DNA of 64,000 bases from the NCBI GenBank assembly GCA_016124535.1, contig WGNK01000041.1, positions 62,001 through 126,000 of the forward strand, written 5' to 3'. The stretch comes from Azospirillum sp. (lineage in GTDB: Bacteria > Pseudomonadota > Alphaproteobacteria > Azospirillales > Azospirillaceae). Positions within the stretch are counted from its first letter, which is position 1, and each line of letters begins with the position of its first letter. The translations under genes and the position numbers were made by a program. The notes under the pieces were generated by a model. The model saw nothing but the letters and a program-made list of their open reading frames with translations, did not search any database and was not told the origin of the DNA. Positions 45,879-54,029 of this stretch are shown one piece after another.

Positions 45879-45890
45879 GTGACGATTCCC

Positions 45891-46973
45891 ATGGCGGTGA
45901 ACGATCAAGACCAGCTGCCGGACGACGACGATGACTTCGGCGAAGGCAGCCCCGAACCCGGTATCGTCGACGCCCCCCGGTCGGAGACCATCCACCGCTG
46001 CGTGGTTCCGGTTGAGGCCAGTGGTCGCCGTCTCGACCGCGTCCTGGCCGACGCCATTCCCACGCTATCGAGGTCGCGCCTGCAGGCTCTCCTGGCCGAA
46101 GGTTGCGTCGACTTGAGCGCCTCAAAGATAACCGACCCGGCCTACCGGGTCAAATCCGGCCAAACTTTTGCCGTGATCGTACCGGAAGCTTCACCATCAC
46201 ACCTAGAGGCGCAGGACATCCCGATCGATGTTGTGTTCGAGGACGAGGCGTTGCTGGTCGTCAACAAACCCGCGGGGCTGGTGGTTCATCCTGCCCCGGG
46301 CAACCCAGATATGACCCTGGTGAATGCCTTGCTCGCTCATTGCGGCAACAGCCTGGTCGGGGTCGGTGGCGAACGCCGGCCGGGAATCGTCCACCGGCTC
46401 GACAAGGACACCAGTGGCCTCCTGGTCGTCGCGAAAACCGGGGCCGCCCATGTGGGGCTCAGCAGCCAATTTGGGGATCGGACAATTCGTCGCACATATG
46501 TTGCGGTGGTTTGGGGAGTACCCTCATCGGCAACAGGTGAGATTGTCGGTAACATCGGGCGGAGTCCGCGCGACCGCAAAAAAATGGCGGTCGTTACCCG
46601 TGGCGGCAAATACGCGCAGACCCGGTGGCGGCTGCTACGCCGGTTCGGCGATGTCGCGTCTTTGCTGGAATGCCGCCTGGCGACCGGGCGAACCCACCAG
46701 ATCAGGGTTCATCTGGCGTCAGTCGGGCACCCGCTGGTCGGCGATCCGCTCTATGGCCGGGCACGACCGAAAGCGGGGCTGCGCCGGCTGGCCGAGGACG
46801 ATCGTCGGGCATTGGCCGAGTTTCCCAGGCAGGCACTGCATGCCGCTGAAATCGCTTTCCTTCATCCGGGGCGGGAGGAGTTATTAACTTTTCAGACCGA
46901 TCTGCCCCAGGATATTGAAGGTCTGATAAGCATTTTGGAACGAATATCGACCTATCCCCCCGGATCGGGATAG
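45891..46973 (+). CDS. rluD: Ribosomal large subunit pseudouridine synthase RluD-type
   Basis: 360 residues. N-terminal S4 RNA-binding domain (RRLDRVLADAIPTLSRSRLQALL) and RluA-family catalytic domain with the Asp of PGIVHRLDKDTSGLLVVAK, plus TGRTHQIRVHLA. Makes pseudouridines in helix 69 of 23S rRNA if a true RluD; RluC-type specificity cannot be excluded. The first 30 residues are acidic and unconserved. ATG 45891 was used; GTG 45879 is possible. It is followed by rpoH after 111 bases. Confidence 0.92.
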   Translation: MAVNDQDQLPDDDDDFGEGSPEPGIVDAPRSETIHRCVVPVEASGRRLDRVLADAIPTLSRSRLQALLAEGCVDLSASKITDPAYRVKSGQTFAVIVPEASPSHLEAQDIPIDVVFEDEALLVVNKPAGLVVHPAPGNPDMTLVNALLAHCGNSLVGVGGERRPGIVHRLDKDTSGLLVVAKTGAAHVGLSSQFGDRTIRRTYVAVVWGVPSSATGEIVGNIGRSPRDRKKMAVVTRGGKYAQTRWRLLRRFGDVASLLECRLATGRTHQIRVHLASVGHPLVGDPLYGRARPKAGLRRLAEDDRRALAEFPRQALHAAEIAFLHPGREELLTFQTDLPQDIEGLISILERISTYPPGSG

Positions 46974-47084
46974 GGCATCATAAGGGGGCTGAGAGCCCCA
47001 GGGGTCTCATCAGCGGCGGCGGTCGAGACAACACACCAGAAGCTGCACCTCAAAGCAGCTGCCGCCAGGAGAGGGCTAAAGGTT

Positions 47085-47969
47085 ATGGCGTCAATTCCGA
47101 GTGTTCCGGTCATCAGCTCGGAGAGCAGCCTTGCTCGCTACCTGCAGGAAATCCGCAAGTTTCCGATGCTGGGTAACGACGAGGAATTCATGCTCGCCAA
47201 GGCGTGGCGGGAGCATGGCGACACCGAGTCCGCCCACCGTCTGGTGACCAGCCATTTGCGCCTGGTCGCCAAGATCGCGATGGGCTATCGCGGCTACGGC
47301 CTGCCGCTGTCCGAGCTGATCTCGGAGGGCAATGTCGGCATGATGCAGGCGGTCAAGCGCTTCGATCCCGACCGCGGCTTCCGGCTGGCGACCTATGCGA
47401 TGTGGTGGATCCGCGCCGCAATCCAGGAATACATCCTGCATTCCTGGTCGCTGGTCAAAATGGGCACCACCGCGGCGCAGAAGAAGCTGTTCTTCAACCT
47501 GCGCAAGCTCAAGGGCCAGATGCAGGCGATCGACGAGGGCGACCTCTCGGCCGAACATGTCCGCAGCATCGCCGAGAAGCTGGAGGTGCCAGAGGCCGAT
47601 GTGGTCAGCATGAACCGGCGCTTGGCCAGCCCCGACCATTCGCTGAATGCGCCGTTGCGTGCCGACAGCGAGGGCGAATGGCAGGACTGGTTGATCGACG
47701 AGGCCGACAGCCAGGAGATCAGCCTGGCCGAGCGCGAGGAGTTGGGCAAGCGCCGCCTGCTTCTGCGCAAGGCGATGCGCCACCTGAATGAGCGCGAACG
47801 ACACATTCTGACCGAACGCCGCCTGCGCGACAATCCGACCACGCTGGAAGACCTTTCGCAGCAGTACGGCATCAGCCGCGAACGGGTGCGTCAGATCGAG
47901 GTGCGCGCCTTCGAAAAGCTGCAGAAGTCGATCCGCAACGCCGCCGTCGAACAGCGTCTGGTCAGCTGA
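47085..47969 (+). CDS. rpoH: Heat-shock sigma factor RpoH (sigma-32)
   Basis: 294 residues. Region 2 (LVTSHLRLVAKIAMGYRGYGLPLSELISEGNVGMMQAVKRFDP, WWIRAAIQEYIL, shown in parts) with the RpoH box-like segment QKKLFFNLRKLK, and region 4 (LNERERHILTERRL, YGISRERVRQIEVRAFEKLQ). Directs transcription of chaperone and protease genes. AGGAGAGGG is about 10 bases before the ATG. A GGGGCT/AGCCCC hairpin at 46985-46999 lies in the leader. A 6-bp GC-rich palindromic hairpin (47971-47986) follows the stop. Confidence 0.96.
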   Translation: MASIPSVPVISSESSLARYLQEIRKFPMLGNDEEFMLAKAWREHGDTESAHRLVTSHLRLVAKIAMGYRGYGLPLSELISEGNVGMMQAVKRFDPDRGFRLATYAMWWIRAAIQEYILHSWSLVKMGTTAAQKKLFFNLRKLKGQMQAIDEGDLSAEHVRSIAEKLEVPEADVVSMNRRLASPDHSLNAPLRADSEGEWQDWLIDEADSQEISLAEREELGKRRLLLRKAMRHLNERERHILTERRLRDNPTTLEDLSQQYGISRERVRQIEVRAFEKLQKSIRNAAVEQRLVS

Positions 47970-48058
47970 CGCCGGCCCATGCCGGCCAGACAGGCCAATC
48001 CGCAACCGGCTGCTGGCAGACGGCAGCTTGATGCGCCCAGGCTGGCGGATTGAGCGTC

Positions 48059-48100
48059 CGTGGCGATCCCCTCGTGGCGATCCCCCCGTGGCGATCCCGA
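48059..48100. repeat. Three tandem copies of a 14-base unit
   Basis: CGTGGCGATCCC followed by CT, CC or GA at 48059-48072, 48073-48086 and 48087-48100. A 6-bp hairpin (48101-48117) follows. It lies between the convergent rpoH and membrane-protein genes, in a 155-base gap with no gene. Confidence 0.8.
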
Positions 48101-48124
48101 AGCGTCTTTCGGACGCTGACCCGG

Positions 48125-48631
48125 TCAATCGAGGCGGGGGAACTCGGCGTCGTCATCCTGGGTGATTTCGTGACCCCATTCCCGGATCAGTTCGACCCGC
48201 GTCTCCAATAGTGCGCCGATCTGGCGTTCCGCCCGCATCACCTCGAAATTGGCGATGGCTGGCGGAATCCCGTAGAAAATTCCCCAGCCGATCGCCGCTG
48301 CCCCATACATGATCAGCCAGGCCAGCGGATCCGCAAATATATGCAGCGCCCCCACGACGCTGTTGTGGTTTTGCCAGAGATCGAAGGCGAACGGCGCGAT
48401 GCCGCAGAAGTTGATCGCGCCGACTGTGATCGACGCGGTTTTGTCGGCGTTGCGGTCGGTCAGGAAAGCAACCAAGGTCGGGATCAGGCCGATCCCGAAC
48501 AGGATGGTGGTCGGCAGCAAGAACAAGGCCGCCGGCGCCAGCAGGATGACCAGCAGCCAGCCACTACCGCCGCCGCTGGCGGCTTTGGCCGGGGAAGAAC
48601 GGCTGGCACGGGATTTGGCGGTGGCGGACAT
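48125..48631 (-). CDS. Membrane protein of unknown function, downstream of pseudokinase
   Basis: 168 residues. Ser/Ala/Lys-rich N-terminus, a pair of hydrophobic helices (about 24-58), further hydrophobic segments (about 68-85 and 97-122) and a charged C-terminal tail ending in an acidic stretch. No family recognised with confidence. It begins 41 bases after the pseudokinase stop on the same strand, so the two are probably co-transcribed and may act together at the membrane (inference). Confidence 0.8.
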   Translation of the reverse strand: MSATAKSRASRSSPAKAASGGGSGWLLVILLAPAALFLLPTTILFGIGLIPTLVAFLTDRNADKTASITVGAINFCGIAPFAFDLWQNHNSVVGALHIFADPLAWLIMYGAAAIGWGIFYGIPPAIANFEVMRAERQIGALLETRVELIREWGHEITQDDDAEFPRLD

Positions 48632-48671
48632 CGGTCGGGTCAGGCTCCGTTCGGCCGGGCAGGCCCCGGCA

Positions 48672-50711
48672 TCATCGGGTGACGAAAAGGAGTACGGTCC
48701 CGGTTAGCAAGAACGAGGCCACGACGCCGGAGATGATCGCCGCGACCTGGCGCCCGGTGGTTTCTGCGATCGCCGTCGGATTGGAAACCAGCCGGCGCAA
48801 CTTGTCGACCTCGGTGACGATCCGCTTGTGACTGCGCCGCGCCGCCTGGAACCCGATCTGATCCTGACGAATTGCCGCCGGATCATCGACCGCGCGCAGA
48901 ATATCGACCAGGCGGCCGTCTTTTCCCGCGGCATCGACGTCCTTGCGCAGCTTTTCCCGCTGAGTGCGATTGTGAAAGCGATCCAACGCAGGCGTGAGCA
49001 GACCAGCGACCCAGGCGCAGAGATGCGGCAGCGGCGCGTGGCCGAAGCGTGCCTGGACATCGGTCAGAATGGTCAGGATCGCGATGCATCGGCGGGTCGG
49101 ATCGACGCCGGTTCCGAGTTGACTCAAAAGCTTGTCGTCGATGCGGCGGTGGCGCACCGCCAGAAAGGCGGCGATGTGGCGGTCCATCGGTTCCTTGCTG
49201 CGGTCCCGGGTCTTGGCCACGGCGTCGAGCGCGGTCAGAAGGTCCGGCGGGCTCAGGGCATGGTGGTCGATGACCTGGGGGCTGAGGCAGGGCAGCGTCG
49301 GGTTCAGCTCGTACAACACCCGCTCGATGCCATAACCCGGACCAACCCGTTCCAGATGCACCCGCAAGGTGTCGAATACCTGAAGCAGAGGTACGAATTC
49401 CGGCCGCGACTCGATCTGATTACTCAGCCAGAAGACCGGCAACTGGGCGGCAATCATCTCGGCGACGACCTGGCCGCTGTCGCCGCGCAGGAAGGCTTCG
49501 GCGAGCGCGCCGCCAAGGCCGGTCGGCAGCACCGCCTTGTCCTTATACCGAATCGGTGCCGGCGGATCCAGGCAGATCGCGACCCGGGCGACCACCCGGT
49601 CAGGCAAGCTGGCCGCCCGGCCGCCGTCGTGGCTGCCGCGGCTGGCCGAAGCGACGGCGTCCGCACGGGCCTCGTCGCCCAGACTGCGCCGAAGCCAGCG
49701 GTCGAGTTCGCCCGATTCGATGGTCTGGGCCGCAGCGGTCGGGTTCAGCATCAGCGCCCGCGCGACGGCGCGGCAGAACCAATGCTCGCCGCCGCCAAAG
49801 GGGAAGCCGCGGGGCGCCCGCCGGGGCAGTTGGGCCTGCTTGGGGCTGAGCCGACGGCCGCTCAACCACAGTTCGACCTGGGGCAGTCCCCAACGCTGCT
49901 TGGGATCGTCGATCAGCAGGCCGCGAACCAGCTCGGCAACGCTGAGCGGCAACCGCGCCGAACCGACCACCGCGGCATAGCTGCCGTTCTCGATCTTGGC
50001 GTCGAGCATCTTGTCCTCCGGCACCGCGGCGACCGGGTTGTGACCCAGCAATGCAATTACCGTGGTCACGCCGAGGGCATAAAGATCGTCGGCAATCGTC
50101 GCCGGGCCGCGACCCGACGGTTGGGCCAAAGCGCGTTCGATCGGCTCGAACAGGGCGGGTTGCTCCAGACCCGGCAGGGTCGAAACGCATTCGCCGAGAA
50201 CCAGACCGGCACCGTGATCATCGACGAACACATTGGTGGGACGGATTCCCCCATGGGACAGGCCGCGGCCAGCCAGATCCTTGAGCAGGCTCAGCGCCGG
50301 CTGCACGATCAGCCGGCCCAGCTGTTCCTCGCCGACCGGATCCAGGCTCGAGGTCAGATGGTTCATCAGCCGACGCGCCGGGGGACGGTCGAATATGAAA
50401 ACGAGCCGCCGCGCTCCATCGGCCGGCCAGTCGATCACCGCCCACTCATGCAGGCAAACCAGCGCCGCATTGTCGATAGTCGAATAGGCGGTCGGTGACT
50501 CCATCCGGCTGGGCACCCGGCCCGAGCAGACCAGGGCGTAAACCGCCTCCTTACGCCCGCGCAAGTTGCGCGCTGCATAGGCGGTGCCGGCGGCAGAATC
50601 GAGCGTCGGCAAGGCGGCATCGAGCAGAATCTCGACGCGGTCATCGATCCTGACCGGCTCAGTTGTGGGTGCCTTTTTGGGCTGGCCAAAATTCAATTGA
50701 TCGCTCGTCAT
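48672..50711 (-). CDS. Tail-anchored Ser/Thr protein-kinase-like protein, probable pseudokinase
   Basis: 679 residues. The N-terminal 290 residues follow the bacterial Ser/Thr kinase layout: SHGGIRPTNVFVDD sits where the catalytic HRDLKPxNV loop belongs, and LVLGECVS where DFG belongs. The catalytic Asp is Gly and the metal-binding Asp of DFG is absent, so phosphotransfer is unlikely. A long unrecognised helical region follows, and a single hydrophobic helix (IISGVVASFLLTGTVLLFV) ends the protein, giving a tail anchor. A sigma-70-like promoter is seen at 50775-50803. Upstream in the same direction lie hisZ and purA, which end in their own terminator. Confidence 0.85.
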   Translation of the reverse strand: MTSDQLNFGQPKKAPTTEPVRIDDRVEILLDAALPTLDSAAGTAYAARNLRGRKEAVYALVCSGRVPSRMESPTAYSTIDNAALVCLHEWAVIDWPADGARRLVFIFDRPPARRLMNHLTSSLDPVGEEQLGRLIVQPALSLLKDLAGRGLSHGGIRPTNVFVDDHGAGLVLGECVSTLPGLEQPALFEPIERALAQPSGRGPATIADDLYALGVTTVIALLGHNPVAAVPEDKMLDAKIENGSYAAVVGSARLPLSVAELVRGLLIDDPKQRWGLPQVELWLSGRRLSPKQAQLPRRAPRGFPFGGGEHWFCRAVARALMLNPTAAAQTIESGELDRWLRRSLGDEARADAVASASRGSHDGGRAASLPDRVVARVAICLDPPAPIRYKDKAVLPTGLGGALAEAFLRGDSGQVVAEMIAAQLPVFWLSNQIESRPEFVPLLQVFDTLRVHLERVGPGYGIERVLYELNPTLPCLSPQVIDHHALSPPDLLTALDAVAKTRDRSKEPMDRHIAAFLAVRHRRIDDKLLSQLGTGVDPTRRCIAILTILTDVQARFGHAPLPHLCAWVAGLLTPALDRFHNRTQREKLRKDVDAAGKDGRLVDILRAVDDPAAIRQDQIGFQAARRSHKRIVTEVDKLRRLVSNPTAIAETTGRQVAAIISGVVASFLLTGTVLLFVTR

Positions 50712-50774
50712 GACGGACCGTCATCTCGGGTGCGAAGAGTGAAGTCGCCTTTCCCCTGCTCGTCAATAAACAAT

Positions 50775-50803
50775 TATTTTCTTAAGATTGGCTTAAGTTT
50801 CAA
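50775..50803 (-). promoter_or_regulatory. Candidate promoter of the pseudokinase gene
   Basis: Read leftward: TTGAAA (complement of 50798-50803), 17 bases, AAAATA (complement of 50775-50780), in an AT-rich island 65 bases upstream of the start. Two CTTAAG palindromes occupy the spacer and could be an operator. Confidence 0.4.
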
Positions 50804-50970
50804 TTGTATTGCCAGTACTGTAAAATTATCTCATCCTGGAGTTCATCCGATGTCGGAAAAATACCAATTGGATTTGAGGGAATTGCCCGATCTATGGCGC
50901 TTCCGATCACCCGTCGGGCCCACCCCAAGGACTTCATCACGGGTATTGGAAAGGATTCGCGCCCGGCCGC

Positions 50971-50993
50971 AAAAAAACCAGCCGGGCGGCTGG
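50971..50993 (-). terminator. Rho-independent terminator of purA
   Basis: Read leftward: CCAGCC-GCCC-GGCTGG followed by seven T. Textbook intrinsic terminator 115 bases past the purA stop. A second stem (50992-51010) overlaps its right arm and could compete in folding. Confidence 0.9.
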
Positions 50994-51107
50994 CCGGGTC
51001 GAGCCCGGCCAAGCCGTCAGGGGCCACGGCAGAAGACACCGTCAAGTGCCCCCGCCCCTGAGTAGGGAGTCCCTGAGTAGAGAGTGGAGAAAGAAAAATG
51101 AGCCAGA

Positions 51108-52400
51108 TCAATCCCGGAACGGGTCGTGCATCAGAATGGTGTCTTCGCGTTCCGGACTGGTCGACAACAGCGTTACCGGCGCCTCGATCAGTTCCTCGAC
51201 GCGCCTGATATATTTGATCGCTGTCGCCGGCAGCTGGCGCCACGAGCGCGCACCACGGGTGCTGTCGTGCCAGCCGTCGAAGCTCTCGTAGATCGGTTCG
51301 ACCTCGGCCTGGGCGGCACGGCTCGCCGGCAGATGGTGGATGGTTTCCCCGCGCCAGCGGTAGGCGGTGCAAACCTGCAGATTGTCGATGCCGTCGAGCA
51401 CATCGAGCTTGGTCAGGGCGATGCCATCGATGCCGCCGACCTTGACCGCCTGACGGACCAAAACGGCGTCGAACCAGCCGCACCGCCGCTTGCGTCCGGT
51501 GACGGTGCCGAATTCGCGGCCGCGCTCGCGGATCTGGTCGCCAACCGCGTTGTCCTGTTCGGTCGGGAACGGCCCGGCGCCGACCCGGGTGGTATAGGCC
51601 TTGGAAATGCCGAGCACGGTGCCGACCGCGCCGGCACCGATGCCGCTGCCGGTCGCCGCCTGGCTGGCAACGGTATTGGACGAGGTCACGAAGGGATAGG
51701 TGCCGTGGTCGATATCGAGCATCGCCCCTTGGGCGCCCTCGAACAGAATCCGCTTGCCGGCCTGGCGAACCTCTTCCAGGCGCTGCCAGACGACGCCGGC
51801 AAAGGGCAGGATTTTCGGTGCGATTTCGAGCAGCTGGTCGAGGAACGGCCCGCGCTCGATCGGCCCGGCCCCGAGGGCGCGCAGGAAAACGTTGTGGTGC
51901 CCGAGCAGCCGGTCGACCTTATCGGCAAGGACCTCCGGATCGGCCAGATCGCATAGCCTAATCGCACGGCGGCCGACCTTGTCCTCATAGGCCGGGCCGA
52001 TGCCGCGCCCGGTGGTGCCGATCTTGGCGGCGCCGCTGGCCTCCTCGCGGGCGCGGTCAATCGCGCCATGGACCGGCAAAATCAGCGCAGCGTTCTCCGC
52101 GACCACCAGGTTTTCTGGAGTGACTTCGACCCCCTTGCCGGCGATTGCCGTAATCTCCGCGAGCAGCGCCCAGGGATCGACCACGACGCCGTTACCGATC
52201 ACCGACAACTTGCCCGGCCGCACCACCCCCGAAGGCAACAGGCTCAGTTTGTACTCGACGCCGTCGATCACCAGGGTATGGCCGGCATTGTGGCCGCCCT
52301 GGAAGCGCACCACGACATCGGCCCGGCTCGACAGCCAGTCGACGATCTTGCCCTTACCCTCGTCGCCCCACTGTGCCCCGACCACCGCAACATTGGCCAT
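51108..52400 (-). CDS. purA: Adenylosuccinate synthetase
   Basis: 430 residues, full length. [17 protein letters not shown] (GTP-binding glycine loop), [23 protein letters not shown], and TKLDVLDG (guanine-binding) are visible. Converts IMP, aspartate and GTP to adenylosuccinate in AMP synthesis. The ATG at 52400 gives the family N-terminus. hisZ lies 42 bases upstream on the same strand, the usual alphaproteobacterial order. Confidence 0.97.
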   Translation of the reverse strand: MANVAVVGAQWGDEGKGKIVDWLSSRADVVVRFQGGHNAGHTLVIDGVEYKLSLLPSGVVRPGKLSVIGNGVVVDPWALLAEITAIAGKGVEVTPENLVVAENAALILPVHGAIDRAREEASGAAKIGTTGRGIGPAYEDKVGRRAIRLCDLADPEVLADKVDRLLGHHNVFLRALGAGPIERGPFLDQLLEIAPKILPFAGVVWQRLEEVRQAGKRILFEGAQGAMLDIDHGTYPFVTSSNTVASQAATGSGIGAGAVGTVLGISKAYTTRVGAGPFPTEQDNAVGDQIRERGREFGTVTGRKRRCGWFDAVLVRQAVKVGGIDGIALTKLDVLDGIDNLQVCTAYRWRGETIHHLPASRAAQAEVEPIYESFDGWHDSTRGARSWRQLPATAIKYIRRVEELIEAPVTLLSTSPEREDTILMHDPFRD

Positions 52401-52442
52401 CGCAGTCTCCCCGTGCCCCTCATTGGGGGCCCATCTTCGAAA

Positions 52443-53672
52443 TTATGCGCGATCGGTATTCGCAAGACGGTTTCCCACGGGGGGCTGGTCTTCCGAGCGA
52501 CCACTCGCGTCGTTTACCGTCGCCGGCCTGCCCCCGACCAGGACATGTCCGCAGCCCAGCCTTCTGGCTTCGGCCTGAGGGTCGACATCCGGTTCGAACC
52601 CGGCCAGCGTGATCCATCCCTCGGCCCGCATCGCCTGCGCGACCACCGCCGCGGTGCCGTGGGGCAGGAACAGACGCCTCGTTGCCGGCGACGCCGGCAC
52701 CGCGCGCAGCACGGTGTCGGTATAGAGCGAACAGCCGGTCGCCGGTTCCCCCGCGCCGCCGTTCGGTCCCGCAGCCCGATAGCGCCCGCCGCGCCCCAAC
52801 TCGCCACGGGTACCGCGGGCGAACAGGGTGAAGCTGACCCCGGTTTGAAATTCGAAGCCGCGACGCTCGACCGCATCGACCGTCAGCGTCAGCCCTGGCG
52901 CCGCCTGCCGCACCAGACGAACCACCTCGAACAGCCGCTGGCGATCCGGTTCGGCCTCGTGCGGCAGTTCAACCGCCGCCAAAGCTGCGACCGCCTGTTC
53001 GGCCGGCCCCCCCGCGGCCAGCAGCCGGTTCAGGATCGCCGCCGCGGCACCGCCGACCGCAGCCACCGCCGGTGCGTCCTTGCGGTCGAGCGCACGCCGC
53101 AGCGCCAATCCGGTCGCCTCGTCCAGCCCCAGCGCCTGGAACACGGCCGGGACCAGGGTCGGCACGCACAGATCGACCGACAGATGGGCAACACCGACCC
53201 GGGCCAGGGCTTCGGCCGCCAGGAGCACGACCTCGGCGTCGGCCTCGGGCCGCAGGCTGCCGATCAGTTCCACCCCGAGCTGCCCGAACTGGCGCTCTGG
53301 CCGCAGGTCGGTCCCCTTTACCCGCAATACCTGCCCGGCATAGGCCAGACGCAAGGGTCGCGGTGACCGGCCGAGCCGGGTGGTGGCGATCCGCGCGACC
53401 TGCAGGGTCATATCGGCCCGCAGCCCCATCATGCGCTGCGATGCCGGATCCATCAGCCGAAAGGTCTGCAAGGCCAGGCCGCTGCCGGTCCCGGCCAGCA
53501 GGTTGTCTTCGAATTCGATCAGCGGCGGCTTGACCCGCTCATAGCCGTGGCCGCGAAACACCGCCATCAGGCGCGACACCACGTCCGCCTCATGCTCGGC
53601 TTCCGGGGGTAACCCGTCGCCGAGCCCGGCGGGCAAAAGCCCCGGATGGCCGGAGTGAGACATCGCGGTCAT
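52443..53672 (-). CDS. hisZ: ATP phosphoribosyltransferase regulatory subunit
   Basis: 409 residues from ATG 53672; ATG 53663 is an alternative. Class II aminoacyl-tRNA-synthetase fold related to HisRS: LLPAGLGDGLPPEAEHEADV, PPLIEFEDNLLAG, FRLMDPASQRMMGLRADMTLQVARIA-type segment (in parts), GELGRGGRYR. It lacks tRNA-binding parts and works with the short HisG. No hisG is in the window. Co-directional with purA. Confidence 0.93.
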   Translation of the reverse strand: MTAMSHSGHPGLLPAGLGDGLPPEAEHEADVVSRLMAVFRGHGYERVKPPLIEFEDNLLAGTGSGLALQTFRLMDPASQRMMGLRADMTLQVARIATTRLGRSPRPLRLAYAGQVLRVKGTDLRPERQFGQLGVELIGSLRPEADAEVVLLAAEALARVGVAHLSVDLCVPTLVPAVFQALGLDEATGLALRRALDRKDAPAVAAVGGAAAAILNRLLAAGGPAEQAVAALAAVELPHEAEPDRQRLFEVVRLVRQAAPGLTLTVDAVERRGFEFQTGVSFTLFARGTRGELGRGGRYRAAGPNGGAGEPATGCSLYTDTVLRAVPASPATRRLFLPHGTAAVVAQAMRAEGWITLAGFEPDVDPQAEARRLGCGHVLVGGRPATVNDASGRSEDQPPVGNRLANTDRA

Positions 53673-54029
53673 GATCAAACATCGGCCTCCCGCGCCGCTG
53701 ACAGCCGCGCTCACGCCGTCGAACCCCTGCAATCGAGCCGACGCCGCGGCGGTAAGTAGCCTGCAGCCGGGGGCAAAGCAACCGGAAACGGCCTGCGCCA
53801 GTCCAGCGCCCGGACTCTACCCGACCAACTGGCGGGGACGCTGCGGGTTTGCTAGGATTTATCTCAATGATGGATCATTTGTCAGTGGACTGCCGGTTCG
53901 AACCCAGACCCGAGATCGGCTGGGCACGAACCAGGCCAGCGGCGGCCCGGGACCGTGCCGGGGCCTGTCTACGCGCGGCGCGATCGTTCCGCGCGCGGCA
54001 TCCGATCGTGACGCGGAATTGAGCCGGCC
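53673..54029. other. Divergent region between hisZ and the 571-residue protein
   Basis: Contains a GC-rich 7-bp hairpin (53972-53978 with 53989-53995) close to the rightward start and GGGAGG (complement near 53685-53690) for hisZ. A 51-codon frame (53867-54022) ends just before the next start but lacks a ribosome binding site. A CCCGGG site is at about 53947-53952. No tRNA or riboswitch is recognised. Confidence 0.4.

Larger units (their letters stand above)
50712..51107. other. 396-base gap between pseudokinase and purA
   Basis: Holds the purA terminator (50971-50993) and an AT-rich promoter region for the pseudokinase (50765-50830), including two CTTAAG hexamers at 50781-50786 and 50792-50797. 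A short frame reading rightward from 50850 runs through the terminator and is not accepted as a gene. Confidence 0.5.

Noticed and set aside
50850-51065. Small rightward frame beginning MSEKYQLDLRELPDLW
   Set aside because: GGAG lies upstream, but the frame runs through the purA terminator and its second half is Pro/Arg/Gly-rich low-quality sequence.
53880-53930. tRNA-like T-loop (GGTTCGAACCC)
   Set aside because: The flanking bases do not form the 5-bp T-stem, and no acceptor, D or anticodon arm can be drawn.
53867-54022. 51-codon frame ending just before the 571-residue gene
   Set aside because: No ribosome binding site, Arg/Ala-rich composition and no recognisable feature; could be revisited if conserved.
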